DNA from: Cryomorphaceae bacterium 1068
GTDB taxonomy: Bacteria > Bacteroidota > Bacteroidia > Flavobacteriales_D > Cryomorphaceae
Length of the DNA stretch: 64,000 nt
Assembly (NCBI GenBank): GCA_027214385.1
Contig: JAPVXR010000003.1
Coordinates: 186,001-250,000, forward strand
Reading direction: 5' to 3'
The notes under the pieces were generated by a model. The model ran no database searches. It worked only from the letters and a program-made list of their open reading frames with translations, and had not been told where the DNA came from. Both the position numbers and the translations under genes were made by a program. Of this stretch, positions 16,189 to 24,378 are shown one piece after another. How positions within the stretch are numbered: the first letter of the stretch is position 1; each line of letters starts with the position of its first letter.

Positions 16189-18555
16189 ATGCGTTTAATA
16201 AGAGTTCTTCTTCTTTTATCAGCCCTTTTTTCGGGCTTGGGTCTTTATGCCCAGGATCTTACTGTGCAAGGTACGGTAGTAGATGGGGACAACAATGAGC
16301 CCATTCCTTTTGCCACTGTGGCATTGCTGCAATCGCCATCCAATGAAATCTTATCCGGAACGACTACCGATGTAGAGGGTAAGTTTGAATTGAAAGCGGC
16401 CTCATCCAATGTCAAAATCCAAATCACCTTTATTGGGTATGAGGATAGAATAATTGATGCTCCTGCTGTAGCAGGCGGAAAATTGGACTTCGGAATGATC
16501 ACCATTGAATCATCGGCCACAGGCCTAGATGAAGTAGAGATTGTAGCCGAAAAGTCCCAGATGGAATTCAAACTTGACAAGCGCGTATTCAACGTGGGCC
16601 AAGACATTAGTTCTACAGGGATGGGTGCAATGGAATTGCTTGATAATGTTCCATCAGTGAATGTAGACATTGAAGGGCAGGTGAGCTTAAGGGGGAACTC
16701 GGGTGTTCAAATTCTGATAAATGGAAAGCCTTCGGTTCTTGCCGATCCCGAAGGAAATGCACTGGGATCCATCACTGCCGATATGATTGAGCAGGTGGAG
16801 GTCATTACCAATCCCGGGGCTAAGTACGAGGCTGAGGGAACAGCGGGTATCATCAACATTATTTTGAAGAAAGACGAGAAGAAAGGGCTAAATGGCTCCA
16901 TCTCGGCCAATACCGGTATTCCCGATAACCACAGCCTTGGCGGAAGTATGAATCTCAGAACTGAGAATTTCAACTTCTTCACTCAGTTTGGTGCGGGCTA
17001 TCGTTCATTACCGCGTTTCCGCGAAAGCGAGAACCTTGATCTTACTACAGGAAATCTTCTAAAATCCGATGGAACGGAATACCGCAACGAGGCGTTCTAC
17101 AATATTACCCTAGGGACCGATTACTATCTGTCTGAGCGCGATGTCATTACCCTTTCGGGAAGTTTTGCCTTTGAGGATGAAGACCAGCCCAGCGAAACGG
17201 AATTCTCCTTTTTTGGCGAAAACGGCCTGCTTGAGTCCAAATGGTTGAGGGAAGAAACCACCGAAGCCGACAATCCGAAATACCAATACGATTTCAACTA
17301 CAAGAGAGAATTTGCCGATTCGGAAGACCATACCCTGCAGTTTAGTTCTTTGGGAAACTTTTTTGGGAAGGAGAGTTTCTCCTCTTTTGAGAATACTTCT
17401 CTGCTGGATGCAGAGGTAGAACCGAATCAAAAGACACAGACCGACTTCTTCGAGCGACGGTTTCTTTTCAAGCTTGACTATGCCAAGCCCATCAAAGAAC
17501 GTTGGAGCTTGGAAGCGGGAACGCTTTATGAAATTAAAAACGTAGGAAACGACTTTGCCGTGTTCAATGAGGTCGATGGCGAGTTTATTCCTGATTCCAG
17601 CTTTACCAATAATTTTGAATACAATCAGAAAGTATTGGGAGTCTATGGAACTCTGGGCTACGAAGCCAATGGTTGGGGCGTAAAAGGGGGACTTCGCGTG
17701 GAAAATACGGATTTGCAAACATTCCTCACCAATACCGATGAGCGCAATGTGCAAAACTTCACCGATTTATTTCCGTCCTTGCACGCCTCGTATAAGTGGA
17801 GCGAAAAGTTCTCGTTGCAAACGGGGTATTCGCGCAGAATCTACCGACCGAGACTTTGGGACTTGAATCCCTTCTTCAATATTCGAAACAACTTCAATAT
17901 TCGTCAGGGAAATCCTGAGCTCTTGCCGGAGTATTCGGATTCGTATGAAATCACAGGAATTTTGCTTTTGGGTACGGTGTCTTTCAATTCTAGTATTTAC
18001 TACCTGTACACCACCGAGAAGATCGAACGGGTGACTTTTTCGGAAGACAACCGAAACATCACCAAGCCGCTTAACATTGGCACGCAAGACAAAGTAGGGT
18101 TGGAGCTAAACGGAAAGTACAGTGCAGTAGATTGGCTCACTTTGAACTGGGATTTCAACTGGGGATACTTCAATCGAGATGGTGAATTTGAAGGGCAGAG
18201 CTTCGACTTTGCCGACGATCAGTGGACAACGGAGGTGACGGCCAAGTTCAAATTCACCAATGATATCGACTTTGAGGTAACGGGAAATTACCAATCAGGA
18301 TTTGAAACCATCCAGGGATCCCAATCGGGATTTGCTTTTGCCAATATGGGCTTGCGCAAGAAATTCCTCAATGGAAAGATCGTAGCTAATTTTGCGATCC
18401 GAGACATTTTTTCCTCACGTATTCGCGAAACTTTTACGCGCCAAGCCGACTTTACCGCATACGACTTTTCGCAGCGCGGCACTTTCTACACCTTGGGCAT
18501 CAGCTATGGTTTCGGAAAAGGAGAGGCGATGACCTACTCGGGCAGAAGGCGATAA
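16189..18555 (+). CDS. TonB-dependent outer membrane receptor, OMP_b-brl family
   Basis: A 788-aa outer membrane protein. It has a signal peptide (residues 1-21), a carboxypeptidase-regulatory-like beta-sandwich (about 25-110: GTVVDGDNNEPIPFATVALL, FIGYED), a plug domain (about 120-220: VPSVNVDIEGQVSLRGNSGV, LINGKPSVL, IEQVEVITNPGAKYEAEGTA, IINIILKK) and a long barrel ending in SYGFGKGEAMTYSGRRR. This is the outer membrane beta-barrel type common in Bacteroidota, taking up siderophores, peptides or other ligands with TonB energy. No SusD partner is adjacent, so it is not a polysaccharide-locus pair, and the substrate is unknown. Confidence 0.9.
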   Translation: MRLIRVLLLLSALFSGLGLYAQDLTVQGTVVDGDNNEPIPFATVALLQSPSNEILSGTTTDVEGKFELKAASSNVKIQITFIGYEDRIIDAPAVAGGKLDFGMITIESSATGLDEVEIVAEKSQMEFKLDKRVFNVGQDISSTGMGAMELLDNVPSVNVDIEGQVSLRGNSGVQILINGKPSVLADPEGNALGSITADMIEQVEVITNPGAKYEAEGTAGIINIILKKDEKKGLNGSISANTGIPDNHSLGGSMNLRTENFNFFTQFGAGYRSLPRFRESENLDLTTGNLLKSDGTEYRNEAFYNITLGTDYYLSERDVITLSGSFAFEDEDQPSETEFSFFGENGLLESKWLREETTEADNPKYQYDFNYKREFADSEDHTLQFSSLGNFFGKESFSSFENTSLLDAEVEPNQKTQTDFFERRFLFKLDYAKPIKERWSLEAGTLYEIKNVGNDFAVFNEVDGEFIPDSSFTNNFEYNQKVLGVYGTLGYEANGWGVKGGLRVENTDLQTFLTNTDERNVQNFTDLFPSLHASYKWSEKFSLQTGYSRRIYRPRLWDLNPFFNIRNNFNIRQGNPELLPEYSDSYEITGILLLGTVSFNSSIYYLYTTEKIERVTFSEDNRNITKPLNIGTQDKVGLELNGKYSAVDWLTLNWDFNWGYFNRDGEFEGQSFDFADDQWTTEVTAKFKFTNDIDFEVTGNYQSGFETIQGSQSGFAFANMGLRKKFLNGKIVANFAIRDIFSSRIRETFTRQADFTAYDFSQRGTFYTLGISYGFGKGEAMTYSGRRR

Positions 18556-18606
18556 TTTTGTGCACCGGGCATTGCGATCTGTAGAAATCATTTTAGCTTA
18601 GTCGGC

Positions 18607-18864
18607 ATGGCACGAGTCAATCGGAAAGGAGATAAAATCTCTGACGAGAAAAGGCAAGAATTGATCGATGAGATCGTCTCGTTCTTTACTAACGAGCGTG
18701 ACGAAAAAATCGGAGTCCTAGCCGCCGAACAAATCCTCAATTTCTTTTTGGACAAGGCAGGAGCTGATATATACAACAAAGGTGTTTATGATGCTAAGGC
18801 TGCCATAGAGCGTCAACAAGAAGAATTGTATTATGATCTGGATGATCTGCTGGATTTGAACTGA
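18607..18864 (+). CDS. DUF2164 family protein
   Basis: An 85-aa cytoplasmic, mostly helical, acidic protein. LIDEIVSFFTNERDEKIGVL, AAEQILNFFLDKAGADIYNK and GVYDAKAAIERQQEEL match the DUF2164 pattern (iG.l.A..ll.F, then iYN.gv.dA). Function is unknown. It lies 51 bases after the TonB receptor and 125 before an outer-membrane protein gene, and could be read through from the receptor. Confidence 0.8.
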   Translation: MARVNRKGDKISDEKRQELIDEIVSFFTNERDEKIGVLAAEQILNFFLDKAGADIYNKGVYDAKAAIERQQEELYYDLDDLLDLN

Positions 18865-18989
18865 TTAAAGTATTCACAATTCCCCATTGACGAGCAAGTC
18901 AAAATTCTTATTTTGTTTTCCTAATCAAACTTCCAATTGGATTGAGTCTTTTCACTACCCGCTAAGGGCCGATCGACAAAACGATTCCT

Positions 18990-20210
18990 ATGAAAAAGGC
19001 GATTCTGTTATTGTTATGTTCTCTTGGACTGTCAAGTATTTCGTTTGGCCAAGAAGATCGGGATACCTCGGCGTTTATTCAAGAATTCAAATTTATTCCG
19101 CTCCCTGTTTTAGCTGCCAATCCTGCCGTAGGATTTATGTATGGCGTAGCACCTTCGGGTAGCTGGATGATGGGCCCCACAGAAATGACACATCGTTCTT
19201 CTTTTGTGGGCTCGGTAGTCTACACGACCATGAATCAGCTGCTCATTACCATGAAATCCAATGTTTTTACCAAAGATGATAAATGGAATCTTTTGGGTGA
19301 CTGGCGCTATTTCATTACTTCACAACCAACCTTTGGCCTAGGGACGGGGCCTCAGACTTCCAAGCTGGTTTCTCAAGGGATAGAGTACGATGATGGCAAT
19401 TTTACAAACGGAATTGACGAAGCCCAAATGATGGAGTTCAACTATTTTCGGTTTCATCAGTCGGCGCTGAAGCGAATCGAAGACACACGCTTTTTTGTGG
19501 GGGTCGGTTATCATTTGGATATCCACTCCAAGATTGAAGACCCCTTGTTGGATCTGGATTCAGTCCCACCGACCATTACCTCTCACTACGGCCATTCAAT
19601 AGTTGAAGGATTTAATCCCGAAGAGTACACTGCTTCAGGTGTTTCGATCAATGCGCTCTACGACAGTCGAGACAATGCCATCAATCCATATTCAGGGAGG
19701 TATGCCTTCGCAAACTTGCGCATCAATCCTGAGTTTTTAGGGAGCTCCCAATCGTCGTCTATGCTCTGGTTGGAATACCGCGATTATTTTAATCTTGATG
19801 AAAACAGACCGCGGCATTTGATTGGTTTCTGGGCTTATGGAAACTTCGTTACCTCAGGTAGTGTTCCTTATCTGGATTTGCCTGCAGTCGGTTGGGATCA
19901 ATTTGGAAGATCCGGAAGAGCCTATCCACAAGGAAGGTTTAGAGGAGAAGACATCCTCTATTCAGAAGTAGAGTACCGATTCCCTCTGCAAAAAGAAAAA
20001 GAGACTTTTGGTGGGGTAGTCTTTGCCAATGGAACCACAGCTTCCAATCGAAATGGGAATATTGACTTGTTCGAGTATGTAGACCCCGGAGTGGGGCTGG
20101 GGCTGCGAATCATGTTGGACAAAAACGCACGCACCAATTTAACGCTAGATTATGCCTGGGGCGCCTACGGAGCTCAAGGGTTTTACTTGAACGTAAATGA
20201 GACTTTTTAG
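18990..20210 (+). CDS. Outer membrane beta-barrel protein, BamA/TamA-type surface antigen barrel
   Basis: A 406-aa protein with a signal peptide (MKKAILLLLCSLGLSSISFG). The rest alternates short amphipathic strands: FMYGVAPSGSWMMG, SSFVGSVVYTT, WNLLGDWRYF, then GVSINALYDSRDNAINPYSG (a barrel hairpin typical of the Omp85 C-terminal domain), LIGFWAYGNFV, GRFRGEDILYSEVEYRFP and a final strand ending in aromatic F. No POTRA repeats are present, so it is a barrel-only member rather than BamA itself. It may insert or transport a lipid or protein, but no substrate can be named. The downstream amidohydrolase starts 19 bases later. Confidence 0.8.
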   Translation: MKKAILLLLCSLGLSSISFGQEDRDTSAFIQEFKFIPLPVLAANPAVGFMYGVAPSGSWMMGPTEMTHRSSFVGSVVYTTMNQLLITMKSNVFTKDDKWNLLGDWRYFITSQPTFGLGTGPQTSKLVSQGIEYDDGNFTNGIDEAQMMEFNYFRFHQSALKRIEDTRFFVGVGYHLDIHSKIEDPLLDLDSVPPTITSHYGHSIVEGFNPEEYTASGVSINALYDSRDNAINPYSGRYAFANLRINPEFLGSSQSSSMLWLEYRDYFNLDENRPRHLIGFWAYGNFVTSGSVPYLDLPAVGWDQFGRSGRAYPQGRFRGEDILYSEVEYRFPLQKEKETFGGVVFANGTTASNRNGNIDLFEYVDPGVGLGLRIMLDKNARTNLTLDYAWGAYGAQGFYLNVNETF

Positions 20211-20229
20211 AATACAAATTTCAGCAGAT

Positions 20230-21981
20230 ATGTTACAAAATAGTTCTAGATCCATATTATTTCTGTTTTTGATTCTGGTCGCATGCACCGATCAGAAACC
20301 TCAAACTCTGGACAAAAACATCGATGAACCCTCAACCCTTTACCACAATGGAGACATTATCACCATGGTTGGAGATCAGGCGGAATACGTAGAGGCCGTT
20401 GTCGAGCAAGAAGGAAACATTGTTTTTGTGGGCACTCTGAGCGAGGCACAAAAGAATTATGGAATAGCTAACAAAGTTGACCTCAATGGTGCCACCATGT
20501 TGCCTGCCTTTCTTGATGGACACGGCCATGTCTACTTCACTGGTGTCGTTTCTTTATTTGCCAATTTACTGCCACCTCCCGATGGACCCGGCGCCGACTT
20601 CAATAGTATTGTGCAAACAATGACTGAATTTAATAGCAGCGAAGATGGACAATGGGCCTCAGAAAAGTTCAAGTGGATTATCGGCAATGGATACGATGAT
20701 TCTCAACTTACGGAGAAAGATCACCCTAAGTCAACGGACTTGGATAAGATAAGCACAGAGCTGCCCGTGCTCATCATGCATCAGTCAGGCCATTTGGGTT
20801 CGATCAATAGCAAAGGATTGGAATTAATGGGTTGGACAGCTGCTGAAACACCAAATCCTGAAGAAGGGAAACTCCGCAGAAATGCTGATGGTACACCAAA
20901 CGGAGTGCTCGAAGAAAACGCTTTCTTCACGGTTCTATTTGCGGTATTAAACAAATTGGATCCTGAAGTAGAAGCCAAGGCCATTAAACTCGGCCAAGAG
21001 CAATATGCCCAAAACGGCTATTTAACTGCCCAAGAGGGAAGGTCTACTCCCGAGCAGGTAAAGTCTTTGGAGAGAGCTGCTGCCAATGGAGATCTCTATA
21101 TCGACATTGTATCCTATCCGGATATGAGAATGGAGGGAGCTTACGATCTGCTTTCTAACGGCGGACACGACGATGATCACAGCTATTCAAACAATTTTAG
21201 GGTAGGGGGAGTAAAACTCACACTCGATGGTTCTCCTCAAGGAAAAACTGCCTGGCTATCTAAACACTACCACGTGCCTCCCGCAGGCGAAGATCCCGAT
21301 TACCATGGTTATCCGATTATGAGCGATTCCATGGCAAATCAATATGTGGAAGATGCCTTTAAGAATCAATGGCAAATCCTCTGTCACACGAATGGAGATG
21401 CGGCCATACAGCAATACCTGAATGCCATCGAAAAGGCTCAAGCTCAATATGCCTATCCCGATCATAGAACGGTTATCATTCACGGACAAACCATTCGCGA
21501 AGATCAAATCGAAAGAGCCGCATCGATGGGCGTGGACGCCTCACTCTTTCCCATGCATACCTTCTACTGGGGCGATTGGCATGTGGAGTCAGTACTCGGT
21601 CACCCTCGGGCCGATTATATTTCTCCCTGTCGCGATGCCTTAAACGCGGGCTTAAACATCACTTCTCATCACGATGCTCCCGTTACCTTTCCGAAATCGA
21701 TGCGGGTTCTGGACGCTACAGTCAATCGCACAACCCGCAGCGGAAAAGTGCTGGGCCCCGATCAAAAACTGACTCCTTACGAGGGTTTGAAGACACTTAC
21801 CGATTGGGCGGCTTACCAATATTTCGAGGAAGAAACCAAAGGGACTCTTGAGGTTGGGAAATATGCCGATTTTGTGATTCTGGAAAGAAACCCGATAAAA
21901 ATTGATCCGATAGAAATCAATCAGATCACGGTATTAAAGTCCATACGCAGGGGAGAGGTGGTCTTCGAGAAAGGTAATTGA
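20230..21981 (+). CDS. Lipoprotein amidohydrolase, YtcJ-like
   Basis: From the ATG at 20230 the protein is 583 aa with a lipoprotein signal (LFLFLILVAC, lipobox cysteine at residue 20). The amidohydrolase domain shows the first metal motif as DGHGHVYFTG (HxH), later GGVKLTLDGSPQGKTAWL, HTNGDAAIQQYL, ITSHHDAPV and the C-terminal GTLEVGKYADFVILERNPI. This is the exoenzyme-regulatory/YtcJ branch, which hydrolyses amide or ester bonds in unknown substrates. An in-frame start at 20197 overlaps the barrel gene and would bury the lipoprotein signal. The gene probably forms an operon with the preceding barrel gene. Confidence 0.87.
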   Translation: MLQNSSRSILFLFLILVACTDQKPQTLDKNIDEPSTLYHNGDIITMVGDQAEYVEAVVEQEGNIVFVGTLSEAQKNYGIANKVDLNGATMLPAFLDGHGHVYFTGVVSLFANLLPPPDGPGADFNSIVQTMTEFNSSEDGQWASEKFKWIIGNGYDDSQLTEKDHPKSTDLDKISTELPVLIMHQSGHLGSINSKGLELMGWTAAETPNPEEGKLRRNADGTPNGVLEENAFFTVLFAVLNKLDPEVEAKAIKLGQEQYAQNGYLTAQEGRSTPEQVKSLERAAANGDLYIDIVSYPDMRMEGAYDLLSNGGHDDDHSYSNNFRVGGVKLTLDGSPQGKTAWLSKHYHVPPAGEDPDYHGYPIMSDSMANQYVEDAFKNQWQILCHTNGDAAIQQYLNAIEKAQAQYAYPDHRTVIIHGQTIREDQIERAASMGVDASLFPMHTFYWGDWHVESVLGHPRADYISPCRDALNAGLNITSHHDAPVTFPKSMRVLDATVNRTTRSGKVLGPDQKLTPYEGLKTLTDWAAYQYFEEETKGTLEVGKYADFVILERNPIKIDPIEINQITVLKSIRRGEVVFEKGN

Positions 21982-22185
21982 AAGGACTGATTTTTCTTTA
22001 ACGCAGAACAGCTTGGTGAGTACGTCTTAAAGTGACTTCAGAAAAAGGATAGTCAATGACCTTTCGGGTAGGAAGAAATAAAAACTGATAGCACTTCATT
22101 CGCGCTTGACCATCGCGATCTCAGTTATGTAGGAATTTACGGAAAGCCCCACTAGCTTTAACCAGAATGTTGGCAACTATTTAAA

Positions 22186-22575
22186 ATGAAAAATATAGCG
22201 ACAATTATACTCTTTGCGTTGGCTTTATCCTCAAATGGACAATCAACTACTAAACTCTCAGGTAGAAATGAACAAATAGATTCATTATACAAAGACGGCT
22301 TTAAAGGTTATCAAAGAGACTTTAGGAATCAGATTTATTACCCTTCAGAAATAAAACCAGAAGGAATTGTCGGACGCATTTATATTGAGGCGGTTATTGA
22401 CACTGTGGGACAAATTTCAGATTTCAAAATAATGCGTGGAATAGATCACCGCCTTGACAGTATAGTTAGTGAGAAATTCAAAAATACTGAAGGAAAGTGG
22501 CGAATCCTCGTGAATGGACAAGATGAGAAAACTCCATACATAATTCAGGATTACATTCATTTTGAGCTTAGATAA
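22186..22575 (+). CDS. Secreted TonB C-terminal-domain-like protein
   Basis: A 129-aa protein with a signal peptide (MKNIATIILFALALSSNG). The rest is a single TonB C-terminal-like domain: YYPSEIKPEGIVGRIYIEAV, IDTVGQISDFKIMRGIDHRL and an IQDYIHFELR end. There is no transmembrane anchor or proline-rich linker, so it is not a full energy transducer; such free-standing domains are common in Bacteroidota. It is the first gene of the AT-richer region and is flanked by an inverted match (22,156-22,174 against 22,592-22,609). Confidence 0.78.
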   Translation: MKNIATIILFALALSSNGQSTTKLSGRNEQIDSLYKDGFKGYQRDFRNQIYYPSEIKPEGIVGRIYIEAVIDTVGQISDFKIMRGIDHRLDSIVSEKFKNTEGKWRILVNGQDEKTPYIIQDYIHFELR

Positions 22576-22729
22576 AAAGAGATAAACATTGGCCAACATT
22601 CGGTGAAAGGCATAATTCCCTCTAGTCGCATACCACAACTTAGTAAGCAGCGCTAGTAGCAATTAGACATCAATGGGCTCCGAAACCGCCATAAGCAATA
22701 TGCAAACCGAAGGCAATTCTAAAAAGACA

Positions 22730-23134
22730 ATGAGGAAACCGGCAATGTTGCTTCTCACGGCATTACTACTAATAAGTTGCACGGAGGTGAACACAACAGA
22801 CCCGTTGGATTCATACAAGTATTGGGCAGGGGCTAAACCACCCGATGACCTGAAAATAGTGAATGGACAATATTGGCAATCGGCGCATTGGACAAAGGAA
22901 TACGTCCTCTATCTCAAACTAGAACCGACTGACGAATGGTGGGATGCGTTTCTAAATCAAAACTTAATATCTCCTGACACAGATGAATGGACAAAACCCG
23001 GCGACGCTCCAACGTGGTTCAGGCCGTCCGATCACTCTATACGGTATGGCGGTGGTGAGGACTTTGACCAAGGCTCTCGATATTTTCGAGACACCTTGAC
23101 CGGCGAGTGCTATATATACGAGATACAACTATGA
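22730..23134 (+). CDS. Putative lipoprotein of unknown function
   Basis: From the ATG at 22730 the protein is 134 aa with a lipoprotein signal (MLLLTALLLISC). The mature part is rich in W, P and D (YWAGAKPPDDLKIVNGQYWQ, DAPTWFRPSDHSIRYGGGED) and ends in RDTLTGECYIYEIQL. I do not recognise a family. An in-frame start 19 codons upstream would read through a sequence resembling the right half of the cassette junctions seen further on, so the later ATG is preferred. No operon partner is evident. Confidence 0.6.
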   Translation: MRKPAMLLLTALLLISCTEVNTTDPLDSYKYWAGAKPPDDLKIVNGQYWQSAHWTKEYVLYLKLEPTDEWWDAFLNQNLISPDTDEWTKPGDAPTWFRPSDHSIRYGGGEDFDQGSRYFRDTLTGECYIYEIQL

Positions 23135-23196
23135 CAAAAATTAAGAACTACCCATAATAAACTATTTGATTGCGTGCTACCACATTGTTACAGAGC

Positions 23197-23709
23197 ATGA
23201 AAAGGAGACATCTTTACACTTTTGTTGTTGCGCTTATATTGCAGGCTGTTTGCGTTGGGCAGGACACGTTGTTTCTCGATAAAGGTTTTTACGAAGAGTT
23301 GTCAATCTCAATCGGATACGACTACAGTTTTGCTGAGCCTAATTCGCGCAACTATCATCTCATTGAGGCGCGAATTCAAAAACAGAGATATGGCGGTCAC
23401 CATGGGCATTTCGGTAACCTGAGTGCAGGACTCATGGTCGGAATAAACACGGACAAGTTTTTGGTTAGCCCGGTAGTAGGGGGACAGTTCTCTTACGGTC
23501 CTTTTTTTACAGGAATTGATATGGCCTATTTCACTGATTTCGAAGAAGGGACATTTAGAATCATTCCGATGATAGGCTTTGGCTCATACAGGTTCCGAAT
23601 TTCCATAAACCCACATATCCGCATCACAAATAGGGATTATGAGCCGATCGACCGTGGAAACTTAACCTTTTCGATGAGGCTGTTTACAATTAAAAAAGAA
23701 AAAGAATAA
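23197..23709 (+). CDS. Small secreted beta-barrel-like protein of unknown family
   Basis: From the ATG at 23197 the protein is 170 aa, with a signal peptide (LYTFVVALILQAVCVGQ). The mature part alternates glycine- and aromatic-rich strands (LSISIGYDYSF, FGNLSAGLMVGINTDKF, VSPVVGGQFSYGPFFTGIDM, RIIPMIGFGSYRFRISI), as in small outer-membrane barrels of about eight strands. No specific family is recognised. The ATG is preferred over one nine codons upstream because the added residues would weaken the signal peptide. Confidence 0.6.
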   Translation: MKRRHLYTFVVALILQAVCVGQDTLFLDKGFYEELSISIGYDYSFAEPNSRNYHLIEARIQKQRYGGHHGHFGNLSAGLMVGINTDKFLVSPVVGGQFSYGPFFTGIDMAYFTDFEEGTFRIIPMIGFGSYRFRISINPHIRITNRDYEPIDRGNLTFSMRLFTIKKEKE

Positions 23710-23731
23710 ATGCATAATTCAATCAGGTAAG

Positions 23732-24211
23732 ATGAACAAGGAAAGAACATTGTTAATTCTTTGGATAATTTTTGGGTTTGTGTTTATCCAAGCGGTGGAC
23801 TCATTGCTGTATCTCGCTATACATCTGGTTTATTTCGCAACCTTATCCATTGGGATGTCATATTCAATTTTGAATTTCCTGTTACCCGCTGTCACTGTAT
23901 CTTTCTATCTGCTAGCAATTGTATTGCTTCTGAAAAAATTTAAAATAGACTCCTCCGTGAGTGGCATTCTGTTGACTGAATTTCCTAAACGGTTATTCAT
24001 AACCTTATTGATTGCAGGGGTTGTATTAAATCCAATAACGAATAGATTAAGCGGTCTGTTCGGCGAATTTGGCCCTGTTCGATTAACTGGAAGCGCTTCC
24101 GAGCTTTTAGAGTTTTACGGATGGATGCACATGTGGATTGGTGTAGCCAGATGGGGCTCTTTGATAATTCTTGGACTTATCTACTTGAATAAGTATCAAT
24201 TAAGAGATTAA
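23732..24211 (+). CDS. Membrane protein of unknown function, about four helices
   Basis: A 159-aa integral membrane protein. Hydrophobic segments lie at about residues 6-30, 35-62, 85-105 and 130-152. There are few charged residues in the helices and no recognisable catalytic motif. I do not recognise the family. It starts 22 bases after the small barrel-like gene and may be co-transcribed with it. Codon use is AT-rich like its neighbours. Confidence 0.6.
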   Translation: MNKERTLLILWIIFGFVFIQAVDSLLYLAIHLVYFATLSIGMSYSILNFLLPAVTVSFYLLAIVLLLKKFKIDSSVSGILLTEFPKRLFITLLIAGVVLNPITNRLSGLFGEFGPVRLTGSASELLEFYGWMHMWIGVARWGSLIILGLIYLNKYQLRD

Positions 24212-24378
24212 ACCAATCACAACAGTGCATAAGAATACATCGTTTCTTACCTTCTGCTATCACAGCATGGCCTATACGTTGGCCCCTCCTCGAAAAATCC
24301 TACATTTAAAGCAATTCAATTTACTAACCATGTTCTCTCGGGACGTGGTTGAGGTAAGACCAGCTAACCCAAGTACCC

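Noticed and set aside
22673-22729. Upstream start for the lipoprotein gene at 22,730
   Set aside because: The extra 19 residues come from a junction-like sequence (CATAAGCAATATGCAAACCG) and would separate the signal peptide from the N-terminus.
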